Below, in pieces: positions 1 to 12,077 of a stretch of 64,000 nt of DNA. The notes below the pieces were generated by a model. That model was not told where the DNA came from, searched no databases, and saw only the letters and a program-made list of their open reading frames with translations. Origin of the DNA: Crotophaga sulcirostris (taxonomy: Eukaryota; Chordata; Aves; Cuculiformes; Crotophagidae); contig VYZB01000030.1 in the NCBI GenBank assembly GCA_013397455.1, positions 331,924 through 395,923 of the forward strand. The letters are read 5' to 3'. Positions within the stretch are counted from its first letter, which is position 1, and each line of letters opens with the position of its first letter. Both the position numbers and the translations under genes were made by a program.

Positions 1-3000
1 CACAGCAAATCTCTGGATTTCAGATGGGGACAAACCCCTTTGAAACTCCCAGTGACTTTAGCTCTCGGTGGGGATACGAAGGGGCCATCATCCATCCCTC
101 CTTATTGCTTTGGACAAGGGGATGATGTTCCCTTTCTTTCACCTCCTCCATGTCTGCTGCTGAATGGGATCAGAAAACCTTTCTCTTTCTTACTACCTCA
201 GTGCAGCAATGGAGAACAAAGCTTCCCCTAAGAGAAAGTGTAAGCTTCAATATCCCATTGGTTACAAGGCATGTTTGCAGCCCACAGAGATGCTCAGTAG
301 CACAGTGATTGGCTTTGCCTAATAATGGTGACAAAAGCTCCTTATCCTGCCAAAGCAGCATTAAAACCTCCCCTGCACAAAGGGCCGGGTGGGCAGCAGC
401 GATGCTCCAGGTCTGAAAGCACTCGCCCAAGGATGCCCGGCTTCTGCTGTGCCATGTTTACAATGCAAGTGGGTTTCATGCTAGTTTTGGCTCAGTGGGA
501 TCCTGCCAGTATAACAAAACCTCCTCTCTTTTACCTGGGAGGTGGCAAAACACTGAAGTCCAAAGATTAACTCTAACGTGGCTCTGAAGCTGCTCTGGAG
601 AGGCAGAAGTGATGCAGCAGTGTCTCCAGCCTGGAGAGTGCAGGCTCAGGATGGGGCTGAGGGCTGGCTGCTAAGCCCATGGCTTTTTAGTTTTGGTTTA
701 AAAATATCTGTGTTTTACTATCCTCATACTTGAAACAATGCTCAGGATACGAGGCAGTCCCAGAACAAGGGTACAGAGACTTGCAGCATGATTCCTACCT
801 TGCTTGTACCCTCAGTCGTGGCTTCTTGCTTTGTTCCAGGGATGCCTCTACACCTCCCACTCCTCCAGGTGCCTCTCCCAGACGTGAATTTATGTGCTGG
901 CAATTAGAGTTAGCACAGGCAATTACGCTTCTGGGGTTTCTCTCTGGTCTCACCTCATCTGAGGAAGTCAATTAATCTCCCTACATCTTGGTTTCTCTGC
1001 CTGTAAAACAGATAATAATGCAGGCACCACCCAGCGTGGCTTAATCGAAGTGCTGGCATCTCCCTGGCTGAGAGGGCTGCAGAGGTACAACAGGTTTTTT
1101 ATCTGAAGCAAAGTAAAATGCTGTTGTCTGACTGGTGGTCATTATACCTGCTGAACCACCGGTAGCCTGTGCCCACCCCTGGGATTCAGTGGGTCACCTC
1201 CCACCCACTGTGGCTCTAAGCTACAGGAGACCCTGCTAAAAATAACAGTACTGGCCCTTCTGCTCAGGATGCTTCAGTTCATCTATTTTTTCCTTTTTTT
1301 TCAAACTGCTGATTTCACTGACACTTCTTTAAAAAATGAGGAAGGAAAGGAGAGAAATCATTCAATTAGAGATGAAAATAATGGCCCTGTTAGGCGGTCG
1401 CTGCCGAATTGGGCAGGAAGAAGGTGAACTGCAAACATCTCCTGTTGGGAGCAAGGATGTGCAGGGTGCAAGGGTCTCTTACAAATAACTGCAAGGGAAA
1501 CAGCCCCACAGGGATGATGAAGATTGTCCAGGGTTGTGCAGTGGGGATAGGACAGGCCATCCCCAGGATCACAAAGCCTCTCCACTCCTCCTGCACCCAC
1601 ACCACATTATTCTTCACAGCACTACAGAGCGTTACACTGAGCCTTTCTTGCAGTGAAAAGCGACCCAATTAGATTTCAGGATGAAAATTTACCAATTAAG
1701 CAACTTTTCTGCAGAGAAAATTGCTGCGCACATGCCATATCTCCTCAGGAGGAGATGTCCATTAGTGCTAATTGTGCTGGTGGCTTTGGTAATGGAGACA
1801 CTAGTCTGTTTGGAGTCGGATGGACAAGCTTAATCCTATTTCAGTTACGCTACTGAACAGATAGTGGATGTTAATTACTTTAGTCACTAATTCTCTGGTT
1901 CACAGTGTAACCCATGATCCAGAGGGGAAAAGTTTTGTATCCCATTATCATATCCCCTGCATCAACTAATGACTCAAAAAATAAGCAACATGTTTAAATT
2001 AATAGTAATTTCTACGTGCTTCACGACAACTCTATTTTCAGCATCTGCTCTTTAAACACTTGGTCTTTGACAGCAGAAAATGTATTGCATTAAAGCTGGG
2101 AAAGCTATTTATTGGGTATTTTCAGTATGTAATGAGTGCTTTTTTGGCATTAGTCCATTTTATGTCCACTTGGATTTTAAGGAGAGCGTAAGCGGCTCTG
2201 CCATGAGTAGAGCAGAATGAGCAAATTGAAGAAAATGTAACTGGAATAAATGGACTTTTCAAGACTCAAAGTGGACCATAAGAAGAACCACTCTGGGGTG
2301 CAGAGAATCTCCACATTCCTCAATAACAACTTATTCCAAGAAAAGGCCTGTAGCTCTGCAGCTAATGGTGTGTACACAAGGAAGACATGGGAGCTGGAGC
2401 AGGCTGGAGCCCTCCTCTGAAAAACTATTTGTGTTCCCAGCAAAACTTATCGTTCCATTAAATACACTGGCCACCTTCCCAAAATTTCAATTTTCCATTG
2501 GAAGGCTACAGATTTGTCTATGGAAACCAATTTCTTCTCATAATTTGCGGTTTAGAGACTGCAAATGTTGATTTACTATCAAATAATAATGATAATAATA
2601 AAAAAAATATTCTCCAATTCCCATCTCTTCTCATTTTTTTCATCAAATTAGTCTGTGCTCATTCATCTTAAACCATAATAGGAAAGGGTTGTTTTGAGGT
2701 GTGGTTTATTTTTTTTTTTTCATAGTGCAGCGCTAAAACAACATTTGAAATTCAGGCGCTGACATGTCTGAATGGGTGCACTGAGCCTTCAGAATAATTT
2801 TTATGACAGGCAGACAGGTGAAAGGGAGAAATCAGAGGAGGATTCAAATGTCTTATAAAATGCAAGAATCAGCCTGAGTGTTCATAGGATGCTGAAACAG
2901 ATGGCTTTCTGTAAGGTAATCTATTTTCTCAATTTGGTGTTGTGGAAGGCACATAAACATTTCCTAAGGAGAAGACGACTCCTTGTTTTCTGATAAAAGG

Positions 3001-6000
3001 CACCTTACCTCCACGCAGCCAGTACCCAAACCAGGAAGAAAAAGAGATTTAACTGAAAAAAATATATATAAATCAGATGGCATTTTTCAAGTCTTTGTTG
3101 GAAAAAGGATATGGAGAGAGTGAGTAGTCCTAATTATTATCTGAGAAGCATTCACAGACACTAGCTTTGGGGAAGCCTGTGGCAGGTTAAGAGAGCACAT
3201 CAGCAAGTGCACACAAATGAGGAGGTACCTGCTCAAAGAAAAACAATGCATAAAACATACTGCTTATGCAAATATATGATGATGACATTACCCGGCACTG
3301 ATTAGGAAATAAATCTGATTTGCTTAGGGCCCTTTTTATCAACAATATACTGGGTTTTTTTAAGTACCTGGTAGCTGTAACCTTGGCTCATTCCTCCTTG
3401 CTTGCCTGTCCTCTGAGGTTGGGTCCAGTACTCTGGAGATCAGCAGGGGAGGGAAGGCTCCTGCTCTGAGGGTGTCCTACAAGTGAGACTCCAGACATGG
3501 CCAATGAATAGGTCAGGGTGGGTGAAAATGACTCTTATTCCATCCTGTAAGCTGCATTATTCTTGCTCCTAAGGATGCTCGGGTACACATCAATTCCTCT
3601 CCAGCCTCACCCCATGGAGGACAATCTAGTCATGCAGCACAGGAAAAACACTGAAATTACTTACAGAGCAGGTTGGTTAGAAGTTCACTTCTTGTTGTTT
3701 TTACAAAAGATGATAACTTTCCAGTCTCACTGTAGGGGTAGGCACACCAGGAAATGACAGGATTGTTTAATCAGAATCAACTGATGTGGTCCCAAATACC
3801 AAATAGCAGCACAGTCCTCCTTTGATGGTGTTCATTGCTAGGAAAATTTTTCTGATAAACAGTGGCCATTAGCACATTCTGCAAGTACCTTTTCTAAGCC
3901 CATCTCATCTTGGCATCCATGACCTGCAGAGACTGGTTCCTAGCTCTACAAATTGGCAACAGATCATATTAACAGATGGCCCTGAGTACACACGTGCCAG
4001 GACTCATCATGTGCCTCTTTTTTTTTTTTTTCCAAGAGCTGCATGTGGACTCTATCCAACTATGTGGCATCTCTCACATCTGGGATCATGATGACACACC
4101 TTTCTTACACAAGAAAGGAGCCGTCTCTATTTGTGAGGTGCTCTGAAGTCCTCACTCACACTCAAAAGGAGCGCAGCATCTGTCTGGTTTGGGTAAACAG
4201 CTGCACATTTGTTTTGGACAGCTTGGAGCAGCCTGCTGGCAGCCTACACAAAGTGAAGCTGCTGGGATCCATGCAGTCCTTGGTAGACTCCCAGTCTTGG
4301 TACGTTTTCCCAGCCAAAGAAAACCTCCAACACTCCCTCAGCTGAGATTCCCATGGCAGCCACAGAACAGGGAAAGTGGAACATAGAGTAGGAATTTTCT
4401 GGCAAATGGCAACAGGTTGCAGACAAAGCCTGTAGAAAGGATGAACAGAGCTTGGGGTATTTTACTGCTCAGAGCACAACCCTGTGGGTGGCTCTACTGC
4501 AGAGCTGGGCAAGGAATATCCTACAGGTTGCAGCTAAAGGACATAGGCATCATAGGCACCTCCTGATTTAGTGCATGCTGGTTTTGAAATTTTTAGCTTA
4601 ATTTGCTTAATTTAGCTTCAGGTCTGTGTTATTTACCTGACGGAGACAGACTTGTCCCTTTGTCTTCCTGAAGATCACCATGACTCTGCTGTCTCCACAG
4701 TTGTGTCAGCCTCAAATATTTGTCCTGGGAGAACTATATGTCATGCACTGATCTGTCAGTCACTTCTTCAGGGATACTGAATCTATTAAAAAGAAAAACC
4801 TGGTTTTAAATGACATGTCATACTAAACTGTCTCATTACCTCTAAAGTGAGATGAAATGCATTCTCTCTACATATCATTTTCCCCCCCTGTATCTCAGTA
4901 TTACCCTTCATTCATGGGAATGGTGTTTAGCCCAGAAGATTATAGACTGGTCATAACCAAAGAAAAGAAGAGAAAGATTTACTTCAGTCATGTCAAAGGG
5001 ACCTCAGTGAATATTAACCGATAAAGTATACACAGATCTCAGCACACCCTCATTGCCCCGCTGTGAATTTATCCAGCTTGATAAATGGGAGCAGTTTATA
5101 GAGCAGGCAGAAATTGATACGGAAGAGGTTTCTATCTGGAATGCTCTGTATAAATTACTGGATACTTATCTGTGAGTAATTCCCTTGCATATGCTAACTG
5201 TCCAGACACTTACAGCCTATGGCAAAGACATTAGATAACCTTCGATTCGCAGTTGCCGGGGGCAATCTTCATGCTAAATAAATGGTTCATATTTTTTGGA
5301 CTCAAATGATGTATCTGTTTGCAAGCATCACAAGTACTGGTCTAGAAATGGATACTTAAGCTATAATTTTTTTTAAACTGTCCTTCCTTTTTTTCTGCCT
5401 GCAATTTCTGCCTCCACTTTATGTAATTTAGCAGCCTTCTACTTCTGCCTCGTCCATTTTATCCATCAGGGTTTTAATGTGCCTATCTAGAAGCCTGTCA
5501 GGTAGATGGACAGTTCAAAACATGATTTTTTATCTTACTCTTTCTTGCTATACATGCTCTATTGAGGGTATAAACTACCACAAACACATTCCTATATTTA
5601 TCTGTTAGCAACTTTGCCCACGTCGCTTTCTTTCTACAGACCTATGTGTGGAGCTGGAAAGGAAGTATTTTTCTACTGAGCTCTGCAAGCTTGAGATCAG
5701 AATTCATCTGAGCAAGAAGTGAGGCCAGGATGCAGGCAGGATGAAAATCAAGTTCTCAATACCTAAAGAGCATTTCCAGCAGTCAGACAGGTGAGTGACA
5801 AATATCATCTTCTTTTGACATAAACCCCACACCCCAGCTTAACACAGACATTGCACAGTGTTTGTTTGGCATAAGCTGAGTTTATAGCTCTATTTTCTAG
5901 AAACAAAATCACTATCTTTGCCTGGAAGTCAAAGCAGGTTTTTGTTTTTTCCCCCAAAGGAATTGCATTGGTGCTCAGAGCCCATCTTGGAGGCCAGTGC

Positions 6001-8799
6001 CAACCAAGTGTAAACGAACCAGGAGGAAGCTCATCACACAATGAGAAAACTTCAGGTTGCTGAAAGGCTCCAGGCAACTTACAGCAGCAGATCAAAACCA
6101 GATGGTCTGAAGCTGCTACTTCTCCAGCTGTCAAGTGCTAAGCCAGAGATTCCCGTACCATTGTGACCCTGCTCCTGAGCCAGGGAATTTTCCAGCCTCA
6201 CGGTGAAGGTGAACTGACACCGTGATCAGTGAATTAAGTGCATGTGGCCAGAAGCTGTGATGTGCTGGAAGATGATCTGCTGTCTCTGCCTGGAGGGACA
6301 CAGCCTCCCATGGAGGGTGGACACAAGGCTCGGGTGGTGCCAGCTGCTGCCTTCAACTTAAATCTGCTGCTACGCATCAGTCAAAGTGTGAACCTTCAGG
6401 CTAACCTAGAAGCAGCTGAACAAGAGGGTCTGCACTGGCCTCCTCTCCCCAGCCATGAAATAAATTGGAAATTATTAAAACTTGGGCTTAAAATGCTATT
6501 CATCCAATATTCTTTGCTCTAAGTTTTGCTGGCTAACAAGTTGTGCCGACCAGTGCAATTTCCCTTGGAAATCAGTGAAGCTGGCGCTGTTTGTTTGCTG
6601 GATTTGTATTTCACAGCTCTGGAAGAGGTGCTGATCCCTATGCCTAATTCTTGGCATTGCTAGGGTCCCTGGCAGAAAGCTGTGCACAGATCTCGCCACA
6701 GGGAAATACTTCATTAATCAAGTGCTGACAGATCTCCTCACTATCTTTTTCCCCGCGGTGGTCAAACATGTCATTTTGCTCCTAAAAGGTGTTGCCTGCA
6801 ATTCTGCATGGCACAGCTGCATCACACGGTCCTCAGTGGTGGCAGAGGGTCTGGCTCTCAGCCTGCATCTTTTGGGAAAGGAGCCACGCTTCCCACCAGG
6901 CCTCTGGGATCTCACACAGACCCAGACCCAGAGCTTGTCTTTTGACAAGCTTTTTCCACCTTCTGAGGTTTAACAGCTACTGACAGTCCATTTCTCCAGG
7001 TCAGAGCCTCTGTGGATGCTGTAAGCAATGGTGTCACCTCCAGGCTTGGCTGCCCGCCCTCTCAGAGCCAGAATTAACCCATCTTTTTCCCTGATTCGCT
7101 GTGTGAAAGCAACACCCAGCAGCTGTGCAGGGCTGCAAGGCAAAGCTAAGTACCTGGAGTCCATGCCCCCATCCAGGTGTATCCCACTCCCAGGGTGGGG
7201 GTATCCCAAGGTCTCACATGGAGGCAAAATGACAAAATGTCTTGTTCTCAAGCTTTCCTATAGATGTCCAATATTTTGTAAGCTTTTTTTTTGGCTGCCA
7301 CTGCACATTGAACTAATGATGTTGGAGAGCTATCAAGAGCAAATCCAACTGTGCCCATTCCAAGCTCAGTGCATGCAGAGATGGCTCAGATTATTTTCCC
7401 TTAGATTCATTATGGGCACTTACACCGAAGCTCAGATTTACCTGTTCACTCAGTTTTCTGAGATTCTTCTGAGGTTGCCCACTATCATGATAACATTTGG
7501 CTGCCCAAAAGACCTGAGCTATTCCTTCTCCTGCCAGCTGTGTTGCTAGCAAAGGGAGAGCTGAAGGGATGCCTGATGTGGTCGGATACTGAGGAGCATC
7601 TGCTGTACTCTGAGCTCAGCTCTCCTTGGGCCTCTTCCCTATCAATCCCTACTCATAAGATTCTGAAGGCAGATTTTACACCACTATTATTTTTTTCATA
7701 AAAAAGCTGACATCTATGACTATAAAGGTCAATGAGAGGTAGAAACCTCTTTGCATTAGTCTCTACAGCTGAGATCTGGGAGCTACAGCCCATCTGCCTG
7801 GCTAACGCTGGAGGTAAGCCCAAGGCCCAAACTCAGCAGCAAGCTAGCACTCCACTACACCTGGCAAGTACAAATAACATCTCTTTCTGCTGCTTCATGC
7901 CTGTGATTTGGGTCAGAGAAAACTTCTTTTGCATGCTTTCAGCAACCATTTGCACAAATTTCTTTAGACCCAGCATCCAGCGAGCGTCCTATGCAGAAGG
8001 AAGCTGGGAGCAAGTTTCCCTGTCTCAGCAGAGCCATGCACATTTCCATCTCAAAGGAGAGAAAATCAAGATGCTATTTCTGCCTCCACATGGCTTGTTG
8101 CAACAAGGATTTCCCCTACTACCTTTCCCAGAGGGAAGAAGAGTTGCCTTCATTTCTAAATTTAGCTTTAATGAGTGCAAAATGAATAAGGTAGCACAGG
8201 AACCTAATCTGGTTAGCAGAGCTGTAGCAGAAAGTACAAGATGATTGCAGACAGCACTGGATTTTGATATCCTGTGCTGAATCCACAGGAGCATTGAAAG
8301 GACTCAAGTCTCCTGCAACTTCAGTAGTTTTGTGGGTAAGCAGTTAGGTATGAATTCAGCAGGTAGTCCTTGCTTCCAGTGATGACAGCAGAACTGTATT
8401 TGGCCTTGAGCAAACACAAGTGCCTGCTGACTTTGCTGCTTGGATGCTGTTGATGAAGGGAAAAATAGCACAGGCTGGAATATATAAAGTTCTGTGCAAA
8501 ATCATCCACTTGCCACAGCTTGGAGACATATTTCACTCCTAACATGTACCCTCTGGCTGTTCCTGCCATCATCCATGCTTTCTGATCTGACAGTGCCTGG
8601 GTTGCCTTTCTCCTCCAGTCACGAAGCTCTACTGCTCATTCATCTAAGTTTGAAACAAAATTCTTTACTGCATTTAATTCAAATCCAGGATTCCAAAACA
8701 ACAACTACTGCACCTCAGCTTTGCTCCAGACCTGATTCTCCGAGTCTCTACTGATGCTCTTTGGTCCCAACTTGCATTATGCTTTCTACCCTTCATAGC
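1..8799. other. downstream intergenic region, no gene recognised
   Basis: This is unique-looking AT-rich DNA. The longest open frames (170-173 codons at 7028-7549 and 7732-8244, plus strand) have no recognisable domain and no splice-linked neighbours. A T15 tract lies at 4018-4032. No RNA gene or coding exon was recognised. Confidence 0.6.
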
Positions 8800-9310
8800 C
8801 CAAAAGAACCGTGATCTACCCCATAAGCTTCCCTCGCACCAAGGTCAGGCTGCCAGGACTCTTGTTCCCCAGGTCCTCCTTCTGGCTCTTCTTATAGATG
8901 GGCATCACATTTACTAACCCTCAGTCAACTGGGACCCACCCAGTTAGCCAGGATTGGTGACAAATGATAGAATGAGGCTCGGTGAGCACTTCTGCCAGCT
9001 TCCTCAGTACCCTTGGGTGAACCCCATCCAGCTCCATGGGCTTGAACGTGTCTAAGTACTGTCACTAACCATTTCCTCTTGGATTACAGGGGGTTTATCC
9101 TGCTCTTGGTCCCTGTCTTACAGCTCAGGGGTCTGGGTACCTAGAGGACAACTGGTCTTCCTATGAAACAGGGAGGTGAAGAAGGCTTTAATACCTCAGT
9201 CTTTTCCTCATCCTTTGTCAGTATGTTTCACCTCACATCCAATAAAAGCTGGAGAGTCTCCTTAGCCCTCCTTTTGTTGCTAATTTATTCATAGAAACAT
9301 TTTTTATTGT
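8800..9310 (-). mobile_element. CR1 LINE fragment, internal reverse-transcriptase region, degraded
   Basis: Read on the minus strand this matches the avian CR1 ORF2 region between the endonuclease and the first reverse-transcriptase blocks. Recognisable pieces, from high to low coordinate, are the motif around NKKC/FYK (9280-9310), the part equivalent to 'kaeVLNAFF' (about 9180-9210), the segment equivalent to 'GPDGIHPRVLRELAEVL' (about 8985-9040), and 'NYRPVSLTSVPGK' near 8820-8870. No open frame spans it, so it is a dead copy. It stops near 8800 without the usual CR1 3' end. The family call rests on remembered CR1 consensus. Confidence 0.85.
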
Positions 9311-10414
9311 GACAGAGGATGTCTCATGATCATAAATGATCAAGGCATTTCCTTTGCTCTCACATGAAAGCTGAAACTATCTTCAGAAACAACAAATTTC
9401 CCTAGTTCTGTGCTGATGCCACCACTTTCTGCAGAGTCCTGGGGCTTCCTTGGAGGTCTCTGGACCAGATACACATAAAGGATGTGCATATTGAATTTCA
9501 AAAGTCTCTCTGCACCCACACTTTCCAGTGAAGTCATCTGAGGAGACTGCAATGCTCCGAATCCTCTCCTAATTAGATCAGCAGTCTCATCACCTCCTGA
9601 GAGGGCTTGGTATATCCTCTGGCTTTTAAACGAATTTTGTATTAAAAACAGAGATCTGATAAATTGGAGCCTCCCTGAATACAGAAAGAGACAAGGACAA
9701 TAAAGTCTTTCCCTAGTCTCCCTCTTCACAGTTTTGAGTAATGATATCTAGAGAAATACCAGTTGTTTGTAAATAACCCCTAACCCTTTTCATCCAAAGG
9801 GATATTAGTAGCAAATAGATCCATTTTTTTTAAGACACAGAGGACATTTACAACACGATCTGTCAGTTTTCTCACTTGGATTTCAACTTTTTCAGTTTTG
9901 CAACCAGACATTCACAAAAGAAGAAATAGATATCATCTTTAATTGCTCACTAACTTATATGGACTTTTTTTTAGGGAATGAAGTGGATACAAATTATTTT
10001 TATACATATTTCTGTTTCAGGGGATGAACGAAAACAGTAAGCATCATCAATTATTCAATCAAGTACAGAGGGAGCAAATCAGCTGTGTATAAGCAAATTG
10101 CTCATATGAGCACTAGGGTCAATTATCCCCCTATATAAGATATTTCAGCAATATATAAATTAATACAAAAGGATGGATTCATGTTTCAGTGCTCTTGCAG
10201 TTGCTTGCTGTCACGTAGATACTGCATGTTTATTTATCATTGTTGAGATGAGGGTTCATTTGTATGAGTGGGCATAAGGATGACGTTGGATCTGTGGCTC
10301 ATTAGCATTTGCAGGGTGAGCTGATAGGACAACAAAATGGTACCTAGGAAAGAAGGCATTATTATTATTTCCATTTTACGGGTGTAGACGTGGCACTTTG
10401 GGATATGACTTAGC
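9311..10414. other. intergenic DNA between two CR1 pieces, nothing recognised
   Basis: A 129-codon minus-strand frame (9340-9729) abuts the CR1 fragment but matches neither CR1 nor any protein I know. The rest is AT-rich without a feature I can name. Confidence 0.5.
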
Positions 10415-10495
10415 AGGCTTGTTGGTATTGGGCTGACAGTTGGACTTGATGATCTTAGAGGTCTTTTCCAAAGTTAATGATTCTATGATTCAGGT
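10415..10495 (+). mobile_element. CR1 LINE 3'-end fragment
   Basis: The stretch includes GTTGGACTTGATGATCTTAG, then AGGTCTTTTCC and AATGATTCTATGATTC, the hallmark 3' terminus of CR1 elements with its short tandem tail. Only about 80 bases remain, consistent with the severe 5' truncation typical of CR1 insertions. Confidence 0.85.
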
Positions 10496-12060
10496 GAATA
10501 GTGAAGGCCTAAGGAAAAAAGGGAAAGTGGAAGCATATAAAGGACCAAGAAGCAAATCCTGTTTTTTTCAGTTCATGATGCTTGAGTCACAAGGCTTACA
10601 TCTGCTGAGGAAGCTCTACACCTCAGAAATTTAGCGAGCAGCTGGGAAAGTGCAGCTTTGCCCTCATCACCTCCAACAAAATGAATGGGATTTAGAGATG
10701 CTCAGAGATAAAAGGCAGACCAGAGGTCACCAGGGAGCCAAATCCTCACATTCGTAAACCCTGTGGGTGAGACTTGTGCAAGCCAAAATGAACAAACAAT
10801 GGTGAAGGGTTTGTGAAGATTTATATAAATGATGCTTGAGTGTTTTCCTTGGAGATATTTCTGACCTTTGCCATGAGTGTTCATACAAATGATATTTTTG
10901 TTTGCAAGAACAATTGTGCAAAGGGATATACTCAGAGATATGCATTTGAGTGAAGCTTCACTACAAAGGGGCTTATACAGCCATGCAGAAATCTCTTTGC
11001 TGTGTATAAAAGTTTCAGTCCCTCAGGAGGTGAATTGGAGTAATACGATCTAGGCAACACATTTTGCAAAACAGAAAACAGCAAAGAAAGGCTGGCAAAC
11101 AGCCAGGTGCAATTGAAATGAACTTGAGGACCGAGATACATCATGGATCGTGTTTGAATAAGGAACATGGTCATAAAAACCAAGCCCGTTCATTCATGAA
11201 TAATGCAGGACCAAGAGACAGGTCTGAATTTGTCATGTAAATTATTTACTGTAACTATGAAATGGCCACCTGTCTAGGCTTGCAGCAGTGTTTGAACCTA
11301 GGCCCTTTAAACAAAAAAAGGGAAAAACAAAGTTGCTCAAGCTTAAGAGGAACTTCCTTGCTACTGCAGAGTAGCGTGCTCCTGCCCTCAAGCACAGAGG
11401 CGTGAGCAGGGGACAGGACCTCCTCTGGGTTGAGCCCTTCGTGTTGTTAAGCTGAGAAACATTTTCAGGGGAGTGGGGTGTCTTTTCATCTTGTTCTGCT
11501 GGTAAGGTGCATCACCAGCGATGATTTTGTCCCTCTTGCCCAAGCTTAGGACCAAAGGGACTCCAAGGTATCCTAAGGAGCCAAACCGACCAGCAGGATG
11601 TCCAAAAAACCAAAAGGCACCGGCACAGCCCACCTCCAGAGAGAATCAGTTTCTACAGAAGTGGGGTTTAGGCTTAGTGAGATTATAGCTTTTCATAAAG
11701 AGAAGTTATGAACTCAGGGAAGAGAAGTCCTGATTTGCAGAGGGACTTCCTAAGTGGGGTGGAGAGCGGCTCCATGGGACCCATCTCACCTAACACTGAG
11801 GAGACAACAGCTCTTAGACACACAGTGCCTTCATGCCCAGGTAAAAGAAATAGTTGAAGATGATGGAATAAAATTTGCACTGGAAGAAGTCTAAAGGGCA
11901 TTTGTTAGGATGCTGGATACACTCTTGCATGCCTACCCCAGACTATTCCAACCATCTCACCTCAGACAGCTCCCCCATAGAGCCTTGCAGCTCCAATTGA
12001 TCAGAGATAGAAAAGAACTGCTTAAGATTTGAAGGTAGTGGGTTTGTTGTTTTTTAGGGG

Positions 12061-12077
12061 GTTTGTTTGTTTGTTTT
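12061..12077. repeat. (GTTT)4 simple repeat
   Basis: Four GTTT units within a wider T/G-rich stretch (about 12035-12110) in the downstream intergenic region. Confidence 0.85.

Noticed and set aside
7028..8244. Two plus-strand frames of 173 and 170 codons
   Set aside because: No recognisable protein features, low-complexity-like mixtures of Cys/Ser/Leu, and no supporting splice structure. Likely chance frames in intergenic DNA.
10130..10160. TATATAAG sequence as a promoter TATA box
   Set aside because: No initiator, CpG island or first exon nearby; the surrounding DNA is generally AT-rich.
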